Below, piece by piece: positions 21,566 through 32,076 of a DNA stretch of 64,000 bases. Within the stretch, counting starts at the first letter, position 1. Each line of letters starts with the position of its first letter. The stretch is taken from contig NZ_JACHFK010000001.1 in the NCBI RefSeq assembly GCF_014201805.1, positions 992,001 to 1,056,000 of the forward strand, written 5' to 3'. The notes beneath the pieces are model-generated. The model saw only the letters and a list, made by a program, of their open reading frames with translations. It had not been told where the DNA came from and searched no databases. The DNA comes from Deinococcus metalli. GTDB lineage: Bacteria > Deinococcota > Deinococci > Deinococcales > Deinococcaceae. Position numbers and translations under genes: made by a program.

Positions 21566-22823
21566 GCCGCACACGGACATCGCCGTGATCGGGGCCGGGC
21601 CGGCAGGGCTGAGCGCGGCCCTGAACTCCGCCCGGTCGGGCCAGACGGTCACCGTGATCGACGCGCAGCCCACGCGGGGCGGCCAGATCTGGCGCGGCGC
21701 GAGCGTCGGCACGCCCGGCCCGGCGACCGCGCTGCTGAGCGCCCTGGACGCCTGCGCGAACGTGCGCTGGCTGGGCCGCACGGAGATCGCGTGGGTGGAG
21801 ACCGGCGGCAGCGACTGGACGCTGGTCCTCAGCCGCCCGGACGGCCTGACCCGCCTGCACGTGGGCCGCGTGATCCTGGCGACCGGGGCCGTGGAGCGCT
21901 TTTTGCCCTTTCCCGGCTGGACCCTGCCCGGCGTGACCGGTGCCGGAGCGCTCCAGGCCATGGTCAAGTCGGGGCTGGACGTACGCGGCGCGCGGATCGT
22001 GGTGGCGGGCAGCGGCCCGCTGCTGCTGGCCGTCGCCGCAGGCCTGCGGAGGGCGGGCGCGCGGGTGCTGGGCATCGCCGAGCAGGCGCCGCTGACCAGC
22101 GCAGCCCGGTTCGGCGTGGCCGCGGCGCGGCTGGGCGGCAAGGCGCGGGATTCCGCCGCCCTGGCGTGGGCGCTGCGCGGCGTGGGCTACTGGCCGGATA
22201 CCTGGCCCGTCCGGGCCGATGGGGACGACACGCTAAAGCGCGTGACCCTGCGCCGCGCGGGCCGCCCCGTCACCCTGAACTGCGAGTGGCTGGCGGTGGG
22301 CTTCGGTCTGGTGCCCGAGACGCGCGTGGCGGTGCTGCTGGGCTGCGCCCTGACCGACGCGGGCGCGGTGCGGGTGGACGCGTGGGGCCAGACGAGCGTG
22401 CCCGGCGTCTACGCGGCAGGCGAGTTGACCGGCGTGGGCGGCGTGGACAAGGCCCTGCACGAGGGCGCCGTGACCGGGTGCGCGGCCACCGGACAGACCG
22501 AGCGCCTGCGCGGCGCAGCGGCGACCTCGGCGCGGCACTCGGCGTTCCAGGCGGCGCTGGACCGCGCCTTCACCCTCCGCCCCGAAGTGCGTGGCCTGCC
22601 GGCCCCGGACACCGTCGTGTGCCGCTGCGAGGACGTCACCCACGGCCAGCTCCGCGCGCAGGCGAGCTGGACGGACGCCAAGCTCCAGACGCGCTGCGGC
22701 ATGGGCGCGTGCCAGGGCCGGGTGTGCGGCCCGGCCACGGAGGCGCTCTACGGCTGGCGCTTCAGCGGCGTCCGCCCCCCACTGGTCCCGCTCCCTCTGT
22801 CCGATCTGCTGTCCGGTTCGTGA
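21555..22823 (+). CDS. D-hydroxyproline dehydrogenase, FAD/NAD(P)-type subunit with BFD-like cluster domain
   Basis: A 422-residue pyridine-nucleotide-disulfide-oxidoreductase-like protein. The N-terminal FAD motif is IGAGPAGLSAA (12-22). A second dinucleotide motif VVAGSGPLLLAVAAGLRR follows in the middle. The C-terminal 70 residues carry C356, C358, C381, C386 and C391 (VCRCEDVT, CGMGACQGRVC), the bacterioferritin-associated-ferredoxin-like [2Fe-2S] region. This matches the large subunit of hydrogen cyanide synthase/opine oxidase-type heteromers. It starts at ATG 21555 after GGAGG and ends 49 bp before the deaminase gene. Confidence 0.87.
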   Translation: MTAEPHTDIAVIGAGPAGLSAALNSARSGQTVTVIDAQPTRGGQIWRGASVGTPGPATALLSALDACANVRWLGRTEIAWVETGGSDWTLVLSRPDGLTRLHVGRVILATGAVERFLPFPGWTLPGVTGAGALQAMVKSGLDVRGARIVVAGSGPLLLAVAAGLRRAGARVLGIAEQAPLTSAARFGVAAARLGGKARDSAALAWALRGVGYWPDTWPVRADGDDTLKRVTLRRAGRPVTLNCEWLAVGFGLVPETRVAVLLGCALTDAGAVRVDAWGQTSVPGVYAAGELTGVGGVDKALHEGAVTGCAATGQTERLRGAAATSARHSAFQAALDRAFTLRPEVRGLPAPDTVVCRCEDVTHGQLRAQASWTDAKLQTRCGMGACQGRVCGPATEALYGWRFSGVRPPLVPLPLSDLLSGS

Positions 22824-22872
22824 CCGCCCCCGACCGTCTCCATCCCCTCTCACCTGCCCAGGAGGCCCGACC

Positions 22873-23760
22873 ATGACCACCCCCACCACGTTCCAGGGAG
22901 TCTTTCCCGCCATCACCACGCCCTTCAATGCCGACGGCAGCGTCGATCACGGCTTCCTGCGCGAGCATGCCCGCTGGATGATGGACAGCGGAAACGCCGG
23001 CATGATCCCGCTCGGCTCGCTGGGCGAGGGCAACACGCTGGACTTCCACGAGAAGACCGCCATCCTGGAGACCCTGGTGGACGCCCTCGGGGACGCCCCG
23101 GTGATTCCCGGCATCGCCAGCCTGTCCACCCACGGCGCGGTGCAGCTCGCGCAGGCGGCCCGCGACCTCGGCTGCCGGGGCCTGATGGTGCTGCCGCCGT
23201 ACGTGTACACCAGCGACTGGCGCGAGATGAAGGCGCACGTGTCGGCCGTGATCGCCGCGACCGAGCTGCCGGTGATCCTGTACAACAACCCCGTCGCGTA
23301 CCGCACCGACTTCCTGGCCCCGCAGGTTGCGGAGCTGGCGGCCGAACACGCGAACCTGCGCGGCGTGAAGGAATCCAGCGGCGACTCCCGGCGGGTCACG
23401 GCCCTGCGCGCGGCGCTGCCGGAGTCGGTGGACATCCTGGTCGGGCTGGACGACATGGCGCTGGAGGGCGTGGCGGCGGGCGCGACCGGCTGGGTCGCGG
23501 GCCTGGTGAACGCCTACCCCGCCGAGAGCGTGAAGCTGTTCGAGCTGGCCCGCGCGGGCGACTGGGCGGCGGCGCGCGAGCTGTACACGTGGTTCCTGCC
23601 GCTGCTGCGGCTGGACACGGTGAACAAATTCGTACAGCTCATCAAGTTCGTGCAGGAGGAAGTCGGGCACGGCAGCGCCCGCGTGCGCGCTCCGCGCCTG
23701 GAACTGACGGCCGAGGAACAGGCGATGGTGCGCGACCTGCTGCGGGCCGCGCAGGCATGA
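22873..23760 (+). CDS. 1-pyrroline-4-hydroxy-2-carboxylate deaminase (DHDPS family)
   Basis: A 295-residue (beta/alpha)8 lyase of the dihydrodipicolinate synthase family. The Schiff-base lysine is K166 (RGVKESSGD) and the catalytic tyrosine Y137 (LYNNPVAYRTD). The carboxylate-binding motif GSLGEGNTL replaces the GTTGE of DapA, as in other non-DapA members. In the hydroxyproline pathway it removes ammonia from 1-pyrroline-4-hydroxy-2-carboxylate to give 2-oxoglutarate semialdehyde. The operon position, not the sequence alone, fixes this function. Start at ATG 22873 follows AGGAGG; the stop overlaps the next start (ATGA). Confidence 0.87.
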   Translation: MTTPTTFQGVFPAITTPFNADGSVDHGFLREHARWMMDSGNAGMIPLGSLGEGNTLDFHEKTAILETLVDALGDAPVIPGIASLSTHGAVQLAQAARDLGCRGLMVLPPYVYTSDWREMKAHVSAVIAATELPVILYNNPVAYRTDFLAPQVAELAAEHANLRGVKESSGDSRRVTALRAALPESVDILVGLDDMALEGVAAGATGWVAGLVNAYPAESVKLFELARAGDWAAARELYTWFLPLLRLDTVNKFVQLIKFVQEEVGHGSARVRAPRLELTAEEQAMVRDLLRAAQA

Positions 23761-25295
23761 CCACCCGCGACGTCAGGGGCATCAATCCGGCGACGGGCGA
23801 GGCGCTGGAGCCCGCCTATCCGGTCACCGACCCTGCCACGCTGGAGGCCGCCGTGCAGGCTGCCGCCGGTGCCGCCCTGGCGTATGCCCAGACCCCCGGG
23901 GACATGCGGGCCGAGTTCCTGACCGCTGCCGCTGCAACCCTGGACGCACTCGGAGACGACATCGTCGCGCGGGCGATGCTGGAAACGGCGCTGCCCGAGG
24001 CGCGGCTGCGCGGTGAACTGACCCGCACCACGAACCAGCTCCGGCTGTTCGCCCGCGTGGCCGCCGAGGGGTCGTGGGTCGAGGCCCGGATCGACCGCCC
24101 CGACGCGGCCCGCACGCCGCCGAAGCCCGACCTGCGCTCCATGCGCGTGCCGCTGGGCCCGGTGGTCGTGTTCGGGGCGAGCAACTTCCCGCTGGCGTTC
24201 TCGGTGGCGGGCGGCGACACGGCCTCCGCGCTGGCCGCAGGCTGCCCGGTGATCGTGAAGGCCCACCCGGCGCATCCCGGAACGTCGGCACTGGCGGCGC
24301 AGGCCATCTCGGACGCCGCGCACAGAACCGGCCTGCCGGACGGCGTGTTCGGCATCGTCTACGACGACGGCCACCACGCCGGGCTGACCCTGACGGAACA
24401 CCCGCTGGTGCAGGCCGTGGCCTTCACGGGCTCCCGCGCGGGTGGTCTGGCGCTGCTCCGGGCGGCGCAGGCCCGGCCCGTGCCCATTCCCGTGTACGCC
24501 GAGATGAGTTCCGTCAATCCGGTGGTGTTCACCGGCGCGGGCCTGGACCGTGGCGGGAGCACGCTGGCGGCGGCGCTGGCGACCAGCATCAGCGGCTCCG
24601 GCGGTCAGCTCTGCACGCAGCCGGGGCTGCTGTTCGTGCCGTCCGGGCCGCAGGGCGACGCCTTCCTGGCAGAGGTGGCGGCCCAGCTCGACCGCACGCC
24701 GGCCTGCACACTGCTCACCTCCGGCATCCACGATGCGTACCGGCGTGGAACGGCCGGCATCCGGTCACAACCCGGCGTGTCGGCCAGTACGGTGCAGGCG
24801 TCCGATCACTCCGGCGCGCAGGCGCAGCTCTACAGCGTGTCCGCCCGCGACTTCACGCCCGAACTGGAGGCCGAGGTGTTCGGCCCGGTCAGCCTCGCCG
24901 TGCGGTACGACGACATCGGTGAGGTGAGTGCCCTGGTGCGCGGCCTGGAAGGTCAGCTGACGGCCACGCTGCACGCCGCTCCAGAGGAGCTGTCGCTCCT
25001 TTCCGGGCTGCTCGCCGCCCTCCAGGACCGGGCCGGACGCGTGCTGTTCGGTGGCTTCCCTACGGGCGTGGAGGTCGGTCACGCGGTGGTGCACGGCGGC
25101 CCCTTCCCCGCCACGACCGCCTTCGCGGGCACCAGTGTCGGCACACACGCCATCACGCGCTTCACGCGGCTGCTGGCGTTCCAGAACTTCCCCGACGCCG
25201 TGCTGCCACCCGCCCTCCAGGACGCGAACCCACTGGACCTGCTCCGGATGGTGGACGGCGAGTGGAGCCGGCAGGGAGTGACGACGGGCGCCTGA
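23757..25295 (+). CDS. 2-oxoglutarate semialdehyde dehydrogenase (NADP+)
   Basis: A 512-residue aldehyde dehydrogenase. The NADP-site motif is [16 protein letters not shown] (139-154), with FTGS at 223-226, general base E249 (YAEMSS) and catalytic C286 (GQLCTQPG). Lack of a GG after FTGS and the overall pattern match the KGSADH group that oxidises 2-oxoglutarate semialdehyde to 2-oxoglutarate. As last gene it completes conversion of hydroxyproline to a TCA-cycle intermediate. ATG at 23757 overlaps the deaminase stop. The next gene is convergent, 60 bp away, with no clear terminator between. Confidence 0.9.
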   Translation: MTTRDVRGINPATGEALEPAYPVTDPATLEAAVQAAAGAALAYAQTPGDMRAEFLTAAAATLDALGDDIVARAMLETALPEARLRGELTRTTNQLRLFARVAAEGSWVEARIDRPDAARTPPKPDLRSMRVPLGPVVVFGASNFPLAFSVAGGDTASALAAGCPVIVKAHPAHPGTSALAAQAISDAAHRTGLPDGVFGIVYDDGHHAGLTLTEHPLVQAVAFTGSRAGGLALLRAAQARPVPIPVYAEMSSVNPVVFTGAGLDRGGSTLAAALATSISGSGGQLCTQPGLLFVPSGPQGDAFLAEVAAQLDRTPACTLLTSGIHDAYRRGTAGIRSQPGVSASTVQASDHSGAQAQLYSVSARDFTPELEAEVFGPVSLAVRYDDIGEVSALVRGLEGQLTATLHAAPEELSLLSGLLAALQDRAGRVLFGGFPTGVEVGHAVVHGGPFPATTAFAGTSVGTHAITRFTRLLAFQNFPDAVLPPALQDANPLDLLRMVDGEWSRQGVTTGA

Positions 25296-25355
25296 CCTGC
25301 CCATGGACAGCGGCCGGCAGGACCTCACCGGCGAGGTGACGACCCTCGCCTCCCG

Positions 25356-26969
<1,614 letters not shown>

Positions 26970-26975
26970 GGCCGG

Positions 26976-26981
26976 ATTGTA
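26976..26981 (-). promoter_or_regulatory. -10 box TACAAT for the ABC ATPase (leaderless)
   Basis: TACAAT on the minus strand, 6 nt before the ATG at 26969. Confidence 0.55.
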
Positions 26982-27056
26982 GCGCGGCCCCGGCGCGTGC
27001 CCGCCCGGAGGGCACGTGTGCTGTACGCGGCCGGGCGGGCACGCCAGAATGCCGCC

Positions 27057-27884
27057 ATGGACTCCTTCTGGCTGGCCGTCACGACCCTGGGGCGCGACGA
27101 GGTCTTCATCGTGGTGCTCGCCCTGTACACCTGGCTGGTGCGGCCCACCGGCGGGCGCGACCTGGGCGTGGCCTTCGCCCTGAGCTACCTCGTGAACAGC
27201 GCCCTGAAGTACGGCCTGAACGAGCCGCGCCCCTTCTCGGCCGATCCCGCGCTGGCGTCCGACGCCGCGAGGGCCACGGCGGGCGGGCCGGGCCTGCCGA
27301 GCGGGCACGCGCAGATGGCCGCGACGCTGTGGGGCGGGATCGCGGCCCAGGTGCGGGTGGGCTGGGTCTGGGCGGTCGCGGCGGTCCTGATCGTGCTGAT
27401 TGCCGTATCGCGGCTGGCACTGCACGTGCACTACCCGCTGGACGTCGTGGTAGGACTGCTTCTTGGAGCGGCCTTCGCGGCGCTGGCCGCACGCACGCAT
27501 TTCCCGCAGCGGGACGCGCTGCGCTGGGCGCCGGCCGTGGCGGCCCTGGTGATCGCGGCGTTCATGCCGGCCAGCGCGCCGCGCGAGTACGCGGTGGGCC
27601 TCGGGCTGTTCGCCGGCTTCTGGTGGGCTCGCCCGGACTTCCGGGTGCCGGACACGGCCGCTGGGCGCGTGATCGTCGGGGTGGTGGGCCTGATCACGGT
27701 GTTCGCGGTGTACTTCGCGCTGGCCGCGCTGCCGCACAGCGTGCGCGACCTCGGGCTGGTCCGCGCGCTGCGCTACGGCGTGCTGGTGCTGGTCGCGGTG
27801 CACGGCGTGCCGGCCCTGCTGCGCCGCTGGCTGCCGCGCGCCGAGCCGGTGCCGGCGCCCTCCCAGGTGGCCGCCCGCGTGTGA
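27057..27884 (+). CDS. PAP2-family membrane phosphatase
   Basis: A 275-residue polytopic membrane protein with the three phosphatidic-acid-phosphatase motifs: K51...R58-P59 (KYGLNEPRP), PSGH (81-84) and S118-R119...H125...D129 ([12 protein letters not shown]). It likely dephosphorylates a lipid phosphate such as undecaprenyl pyrophosphate or phosphatidic acid. The C-terminal half adds four or five further helices beyond the catalytic core. The ATG at 27057 lies 6 nt after CAGAAT (27045-27050). It is divergent from the ABC ATPase (87 bp). Confidence 0.88.
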   Translation: MDSFWLAVTTLGRDEVFIVVLALYTWLVRPTGGRDLGVAFALSYLVNSALKYGLNEPRPFSADPALASDAARATAGGPGLPSGHAQMAATLWGGIAAQVRVGWVWAVAAVLIVLIAVSRLALHVHYPLDVVVGLLLGAAFAALAARTHFPQRDALRWAPAVAALVIAAFMPASAPREYAVGLGLFAGFWWARPDFRVPDTAAGRVIVGVVGLITVFAVYFALAALPHSVRDLGLVRALRYGVLVLVAVHGVPALLRRWLPRAEPVPAPSQVAARV

Positions 27885-27974
27885 GTGTCCGTGAACAGTC
27901 TCTCCGGCGAGGCCGTGTGCGCCGCCGTCCGGAGACGTACCGTGGGGCAGCGCTTCCCCAGCCCCCTGGAGGTC

Positions 27975-28658
27975 ATGATGTCGCGTGCCATTCGCCGCCG
28001 GTTGCCTGCCCTGGTCGTCCTTCCGCTGGCCGCGGGCCTGATCGGCGCCGTGGCGCAGACCGCGCCGCCGGGCGGCAACCCGCTGGCCCTGACCTACACC
28101 GCGCCGGACGCCGCCCGCGGGCAGGCGCTGGCCGGACAGCGCGAATGCGCCAGCTGTCACGGCGGCGGCCTGGTGACGACCTACCCGGGGCTGCCGTCGC
28201 TGGCCGGGCAGCAGCCGAGTTACCTGCGGCTGCAGCTCGCGGCGTTCCGCGCGAAACTGCGGCCGAACGACACCATGCAGAAGGTCGCGGCGGACCTGAA
28301 GGACCAGGACATCGCGGACCTGGCCGCGTACGCCGCGACCCTGACGCCCGGCCCCGCGTGGAAGGCGGATGACGCGCTGCGGGCGAAGGGAATGGCGTTG
28401 TTCATGGCCGGCGACGGCAAGCGCAACCTGATGGCCTGCGTGATCTGCCACGGGGCGAACGGCCGCGGCGACGACCGCCTGGGCGTGGCGAGCATCACCA
28501 ACCTCGCGCCGGAGTACGCGCAGCGCGTGCTGCACGAGTTCAAGGACGCGCCGGGCTTCCCCATCCCGCACCCGGACGCCATGCGGATCGTCCTGAAGGA
28601 CTACACCCAGGCGGACCTGGACGCCATGGTCGCATACATCAGCTCCATGACGCCGTGA
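27975..28658 (+). CDS. Exported diheme cytochrome c (c4-like)
   Basis: A 227-residue protein with a signal peptide (about 1-28) and two class I heme sites: C58-x2-C61-H62 (CASCH) and C155-x2-C158-H159 (CVICH), each followed by family spacing to a methionine (PNDTMQKVA and [11 protein letters not shown]). Two equal-sized halves argue for cytochrome c4 or a fused c-type pair. It should act in the periplasm as electron carrier. The start after TGGAGGTC at 27975 (or ATG 27978) is preferred over a longer frame from 27885. Ends 10 bp before the convergent HNH gene. Confidence 0.88.
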   Translation: MMSRAIRRRLPALVVLPLAAGLIGAVAQTAPPGGNPLALTYTAPDAARGQALAGQRECASCHGGGLVTTYPGLPSLAGQQPSYLRLQLAAFRAKLRPNDTMQKVAADLKDQDIADLAAYAATLTPGPAWKADDALRAKGMALFMAGDGKRNLMACVICHGANGRGDDRLGVASITNLAPEYAQRVLHEFKDAPGFPIPHPDAMRIVLKDYTQADLDAMVAYISSMTP

Positions 28659-28667
28659 TCCGGCGGG

Positions 28668-28994
28668 TCAGCGCACCCGGACGCCCTTGCTGGCGGGCTG
28701 GGTGCGCAGCCACACCACGAAACGCCGCACGCCTTCATGCTCCAGCAGGCGCTGCGGCGTGTGGTACTCGCGCTCGAGTTCCTCGTTGGTGAAGGTGCGG
28801 TGCAGGAAACTGTGGCACGCCCGGCACAACTGCACGGTGGGCAGGTCCTGCGGTTTCAGGCCACGCCGGCGCCCCCGCGAACGCGGCACGAGGTGATGCT
28901 CGGTGAGCAGCGGCACCGCCCGGCCGCACAGCGCGCACACCGTGGGGGCGGCGGCCGGGGGCGGCCACGAACTGGGTTCGGCGCGGCGGGCCAC
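28668..28994 (-). CDS. Small HNH-endonuclease-like protein
   Basis: A 108-residue protein with an HNH fold of the zinc-stabilised kind: C20-x2-C23 (CALC), EHHLVPRSR with H33/H34, then C57-x2-C60-H61 (CRACH) and H65. It lacks further domains and no methylase or mobility gene is near, so it is likely a housekeeping HNH protein rather than part of a defence system. The start is a GTG at 28994, 16 bp after the DUF1517 gene stop, suggesting co-transcription. The exact start is uncertain because the N-terminus is low-complexity proline/alanine. Confidence 0.72.
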   Translation of the reverse strand: MARRAEPSSWPPPAAAPTVCALCGRAVPLLTEHHLVPRSRGRRRGLKPQDLPTVQLCRACHSFLHRTFTNEELEREYHTPQRLLEHEGVRRFVVWLRTQPASKGVRVR

Positions 28995-29010
28995 GGGCTC
29001 CAGACCGGCG

Positions 29011-30027
29011 CTAGAGCTTCGTCAGCTTCGGGTACTTCTGGATGGCCTCGTCCTCGCTGAGGAACTCGCCCTCCACGTCCGGGCTCCACACGACCTCCGC
29101 GCGGATCAGGTCGTCGGCGCTGACCGCGCTGATGGTCTGGAGCGCTGCGCGGGCTTCCTGCATGGTGGTCACGCCGGCAGGCGGCAGCGTGCCCAGCGCG
29201 TGCGCGGCCACCGCGATGGTCACCGCGAGGTACTGGTCCCCGGCGTCCTTGCTGTACGAGTAGTCGGTGCGCTGCGAGAAGCCGCTGCCGGGATCGCGGT
29301 TCTGGTAGTTGCTGGTCGTCTGGTCCGTGAACGCGGCGCGGGCCTCGGTCGCCCACGCGCCCACCTGGCTCTCGGCGGCGTTCGGGGCACCCTGGGCGCG
29401 TTCCACGTTGCCGTACACCCAGCGCTCGGGGTGGCGCAGCGCGACCAGCGCGGCCTCCTGAAGCATGCGGGCCAAGCCCTCGTTGGTGTCCGGGTCGCCG
29501 CTGCGGGCCACGCGCTGCAGGGCGCTCTTGACCTCGTCGCCCTCGGCGAGCAGCAGTTGCACGCTCACGGCCTGCGCGGTCCCGCTCAGGGACGCCAGGG
29601 CGCCGCCGCCCAGGCCGCGCGCACCTCCACTGCCGAGGCTGCGGCGCATGGCCGCGACCACCCCGAAGATGATCACGCCGAAGATAACCAGCGGCACGAT
29701 CCCGAAGCCGCTCAGGCCGCCGCCGCCGTAGTACCCGCCGCCGTACCCACCATTGTTGATGATGACCGGCCCGTACCCGCCACCGTAGCCCCCACCGTAC
29801 CCGCCCCCGTACGAGCCGCCGCCGGAGTAGCCGCCCCCGCTCGATCCGGACGACCCCCCGGAACTGCGGCCGCTGGAACTGCCGCCAAAGCCCCCGCCGG
29901 ACTGAGCGCTGCCCGAGTGGCCGGGGAGTGCCAGCACGAAGGCCAGCAGGAGAAGGGGCACGCCCAGCCAGCGCAGGGCCAGCAGGCGGCGCAGGGGCGC
30001 TCCGGATACAGGGGCAGCGTGGCGCAT
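29011..30027 (-). CDS. DUF1517-family membrane protein with glycine/tyrosine-rich linker
   Basis: A 338-residue protein. After a signal/anchor (about 15-40) comes a glycine-serine-tyrosine-rich linker (about 43-105), a transmembrane helix ([19 protein letters not shown]) and a soluble C-terminal domain. That domain shows the DUF1517 pattern known from cyanobacteria and plastids: [67 protein letters not shown] and a final [16 protein letters not shown]. The quoted parts follow in this order. Function is unknown in all lineages I know. ATG 30027 lies 6 nt after TAGACT (30034-30039). Confidence 0.8.
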   Translation of the reverse strand: MRHAAPVSGAPLRRLLALRWLGVPLLLLAFVLALPGHSGSAQSGGGFGGSSSGRSSGGSSGSSGGGYSGGGSYGGGYGGGYGGGYGPVIINNGGYGGGYYGGGGLSGFGIVPLVIFGVIIFGVVAAMRRSLGSGGARGLGGGALASLSGTAQAVSVQLLLAEGDEVKSALQRVARSGDPDTNEGLARMLQEAALVALRHPERWVYGNVERAQGAPNAAESQVGAWATEARAAFTDQTTSNYQNRDPGSGFSQRTDYSYSKDAGDQYLAVTIAVAAHALGTLPPAGVTTMQEARAALQTISAVSADDLIRAEVVWSPDVEGEFLSEDEAIQKYPKLTKL

Positions 30028-30067
30028 ACCCGGAGTCTACGCCGGGGGGGGCGGCTACACTCCGGGC

Positions 30068-30463
30068 ATGACCCGTACCCCCTGGTCGGCCGAGGGCACC
30101 GTCCTCACCCTGGACGCCGCGCAGTGGCAGAGCTTTCTGGATGGCCTCTACGAACGCGACGACGGCCTGGCCGTGCGCGAGCCGGGCGTCAGCTACCCGC
30201 CGGACGAGGCGGTCGACGCCTACGCCCTGAGCGCCTACGCCGAGGCCCTGCGCAGCGGCGAGGTGGACGGCGACGTGTGGGGCACCCTGGAGGACCTCGA
30301 CGAGACCGCCGCAACCGAGGACGAGGCGTGGGACAAGATCACGGCCTTCTACCTCGACCGGGGCTGCGTGCTGCTGCGCGTGACCGGCCTGGACGAGCCG
30401 GAAGAGTGGATTCTCGCGGGCGACCTCGCCGCGCGCGTGGGCCTGCCGTCTGTGGGGGCGTAA
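30068..30463 (+). CDS. Hypothetical acidic protein
   Basis: A 131-residue soluble, strongly acidic protein that I do not recognise. It has no signal peptide, membrane helix or cysteine-rich site; one cysteine (LDRGCVLLRV) lies near the end. The regular acidic helices (PPDEAVDAYALSAYAEALRSGEVD, split) could form a small helical bundle. The ATG at 30068 lies 6 nt after TACACT (30056-30061), a clear leaderless promoter that supports a real gene. It is divergent from the DUF1517 gene with only 40 bp between start codons. Confidence 0.7.
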   Translation: MTRTPWSAEGTVLTLDAAQWQSFLDGLYERDDGLAVREPGVSYPPDEAVDAYALSAYAEALRSGEVDGDVWGTLEDLDETAATEDEAWDKITAFYLDRGCVLLRVTGLDEPEEWILAGDLAARVGLPSVGA

Positions 30464-30520
30464 ACCCGGTGTAAACCTGCCCTCATCCCGCTCCCGTGAG
30501 GCCCGCGTACCCTGATTCTC

Positions 30521-31186
30521 ATGTCGAATCGTGACCAGCATCATTTTCCCCTCAAGCGCCTGCTCCTGCTGGGAGCCCTGATCGGCGCGGGAGCGTACTA
30601 CTTCAGCCGTGAGCAGAACCGCCGCGCCCTGGACGAGAAGCTCTCCGAACTCGGCCTGAAGGACGCCGCGCAGGACGTGGGCCAGAGCGTCACGAAGGGC
30701 TGGGAGAAGACCAAGGACGCCGCGACCAGCGCCGGCGCGGTGATCGCAGACAAGGCCGGTGAGGTCAAGGACGCCGCGGCTGGTGGAGCCAGCGCCGCGG
30801 TGGACAAGGTCAAGGACGTCGCCGGCGACGTGAAGGACGCCGTGGGCAAGGCCGCGGACACCGCCCGGGACGCCATCGCGGGCACGGCCGACACCGTGAA
30901 GGACAAGGCCCAGGACGTGGCCGCGCAGGCCAAGGACGCGGCGGCCGACGCGAAGGGCGACGTCAAGGACGCGGCCGGCAAGGCGGCGGATAAGGCCCAG
31001 GACCTCGCGGCCAGCGCGCGGGACGCGGCGCGGGACGTGAAGGCGAACATGCAGCAGAGCGCGGCCAAGGCCAAGGATGACGTGCAGGCCGCCGCGCAGT
31101 CGGCCGGCGACAAGGCCGAGAAGGCCGCAAACGACGTGGCCGACGCCGCAGCCAAGGCGAAGCGCAACGCCGACCGCTCCGCGTAA
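30521..31186 (+). CDS. Membrane-anchored LEA group 3-like repeat protein
   Basis: A 221-residue protein. One N-terminal transmembrane helix (about 11-28, LKRLLLLGALIGAGAYYF) is followed by some 190 residues of almost pure alanine/lysine/aspartate repeats of about 11 residues (KDAA, VKDAAGKAADKAQDLA and similar). This matches late-embryogenesis-abundant group 3 proteins, which are disordered in water and become amphipathic helices on drying. Deinococcus is known for LEA-like proteins tied to desiccation tolerance. The anchor places it at the membrane. ATG 30521 lies 7 nt after TACCCT (30508-30513). A hairpin at 31202-31225 follows. Confidence 0.82.
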   Translation: MSNRDQHHFPLKRLLLLGALIGAGAYYFSREQNRRALDEKLSELGLKDAAQDVGQSVTKGWEKTKDAATSAGAVIADKAGEVKDAAAGGASAAVDKVKDVAGDVKDAVGKAADTARDAIAGTADTVKDKAQDVAAQAKDAAADAKGDVKDAAGKAADKAQDLAASARDAARDVKANMQQSAAKAKDDVQAAAQSAGDKAEKAANDVADAAAKAKRNADRSA

Positions 31187-31201
31187 CGCCCACCCTCCGC
31201 A

Positions 31202-31225
31202 CAGGCACCCCACGGTGGGTGCCTG
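31202..31225 (+). terminator. Terminator after the LEA-like gene
   Basis: CAGGCACCC (31202-31210) pairs with GGGTGCCTG (31217-31225) around a 6-nt loop, followed by TTGCTCT. It starts 16 bp after the stop codon. Confidence 0.7.
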
Positions 31226-31276
31226 TTGCTCTGGCCCGCCACCGGGCCACCCCTCCCCCGGGGCGGATCACGACGC

Positions 31277-31282
31277 TAGATT
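31277..31282 (+). promoter_or_regulatory. -10 box TAGATT for minC (leaderless)
   Basis: TAGATT is followed after 7 nt by the minC ATG at 31290. Confidence 0.5.
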
Positions 31283-31289
31283 GGGCCTC

Positions 31290-31910
31290 ATGAAGCTGCG
31301 CGGCACCCTGGGTGGACTCAACCTGCTCCTCGAACCCGGCGATACCGCGCAGAGTGTGGCCGAGGGACTGCGGGTGCGCGAGGAGCTGCTGGGCGCGTCC
31401 GTCACGCTGGAAATCCACGGGGACGCCGATCCCGGCGCGCTGGAGGCCGCGCTGCTGGCTATCCGCGGCGCGGGCGGCACGCCGGGTCGGGTGCGTGCGC
31501 CGCGTGTCACGGTGAACGCGCCGGCCGCGGCGACAGAGCCGGTCGAGAGTCCGCTGGACAGCGCCCGCACCGTGATCGTGCCGGGCAGCATCCGGGCCGG
31601 GAACCGCCGCGAGTACCGGGGCAGCGTGATCGTGCTGGGCGACGTGAACCCCGGCGCAGAGGTCATCGCGGGCGGAGACGTGATCGTGGTGGGGGCGCTG
31701 CGCGGCGTCGCGCACGCGGGCCAGGGCGGCTACGCGGACGCGATCGTGTGGGCACGGCCCATCGCCAGCGCGCAGATCCGCATCGGGGACGCCGTGGCCC
31801 GCGCGCCCGAGGGCAGCAGCCTGAGCAACATGCAGCGCCGCGAGGGACCACCGGTCGCGGAACTCGCCCGCCTGCAAGGCGGTCAGATCGTGATCGACAT
31901 CCAGAAGTAG
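31290..31910 (+). CDS. minC: Septum-site determining protein MinC
   Basis: MinC, recruited by MinD, blocks FtsZ polymerisation away from mid-cell. The 206-residue product has a short N-terminal domain (1-about 85) and a C-terminal beta-helix domain: RTVIVPGSIRAGNRREYRGSVIVLGDVNPGAEVIAGGDVIVVG, given here across consecutive strands, then LRGVAHAGQGGYADAIVWARPIASAQIRIGD. These are the family's dimer and MinD-contact surfaces. No minD is adjacent. It has its own leaderless promoter and stands alone between the LEA-like gene and the rimP leader. Confidence 0.9.
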   Translation: MKLRGTLGGLNLLLEPGDTAQSVAEGLRVREELLGASVTLEIHGDADPGALEAALLAIRGAGGTPGRVRAPRVTVNAPAAATEPVESPLDSARTVIVPGSIRAGNRREYRGSVIVLGDVNPGAEVIAGGDVIVVGALRGVAHAGQGGYADAIVWARPIASAQIRIGDAVARAPEGSSLSNMQRREGPPVAELARLQGGQIVIDIQK

Positions 31911-31976
31911 GCCACGAACGTCGGCCTAGGGCGGCGCGAGTGTGAGCGCGGCCGCCGCGGATGCGCGGCCATGCGG

Positions 31977-31982
31977 TATACT
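31977..31982 (+). promoter_or_regulatory. -10 box TATACT of the rimP-nusA-ylxR-infB operon
   Basis: TATACT lies 94 nt before the rimP ATG, so this operon has a real leader of roughly 85-90 nt, unlike most genes here. No convincing -35 box is visible 16-18 bp upstream. Confidence 0.55.
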
Positions 31983-32005
31983 GGCGTTCGGATTCCTCGG
32001 ACGAG

Positions 32006-32044
32006 GGGTGGGGTTGACCCACCCTTTTTCGTGGAGGGAGGTGG
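32006..32044 (+). promoter_or_regulatory. rimP leader attenuator candidate
   Basis: GGGTGGG (32006-32012) and CCCACCC (32018-32024) form a 7-bp stem with a 5-nt loop, followed at once by TTTTT (32025-32029): a full intrinsic terminator inside the operon leader. The following Shine-Dalgarno-like stretch GGAGGGAGGTGG (32033-32044) contains GGTGG that can pair with CCACC of the terminator arm, giving an alternative fold. NusA autoregulation of its own operon is known in E. coli, and rimP-leader attenuators have been predicted in other bacteria. Confidence 0.6.
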
Positions 32045-32076
32045 TTTCCAGGCTGCCAGGACGGGGCCGACACAAT

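Noticed and set aside
28668..28994. HNH gene as part of a restriction or mobile system
   Set aside because: No methyltransferase, integrase, intron or transposase is nearby, and the gene sits in an ordinary operon position after the DUF1517 gene.
29760..29880. Repetitive sequence that could be a tandem DNA repeat or CRISPR-like array
   Set aside because: It is the coding sequence of the glycine/serine/tyrosine-rich linker of the DUF1517 protein. No spacer structure is present.
30700..31180. Repeated GACGCCGC-type units
   Set aside because: They are codons of the LEA-type KDAA repeats, not a separate DNA element.
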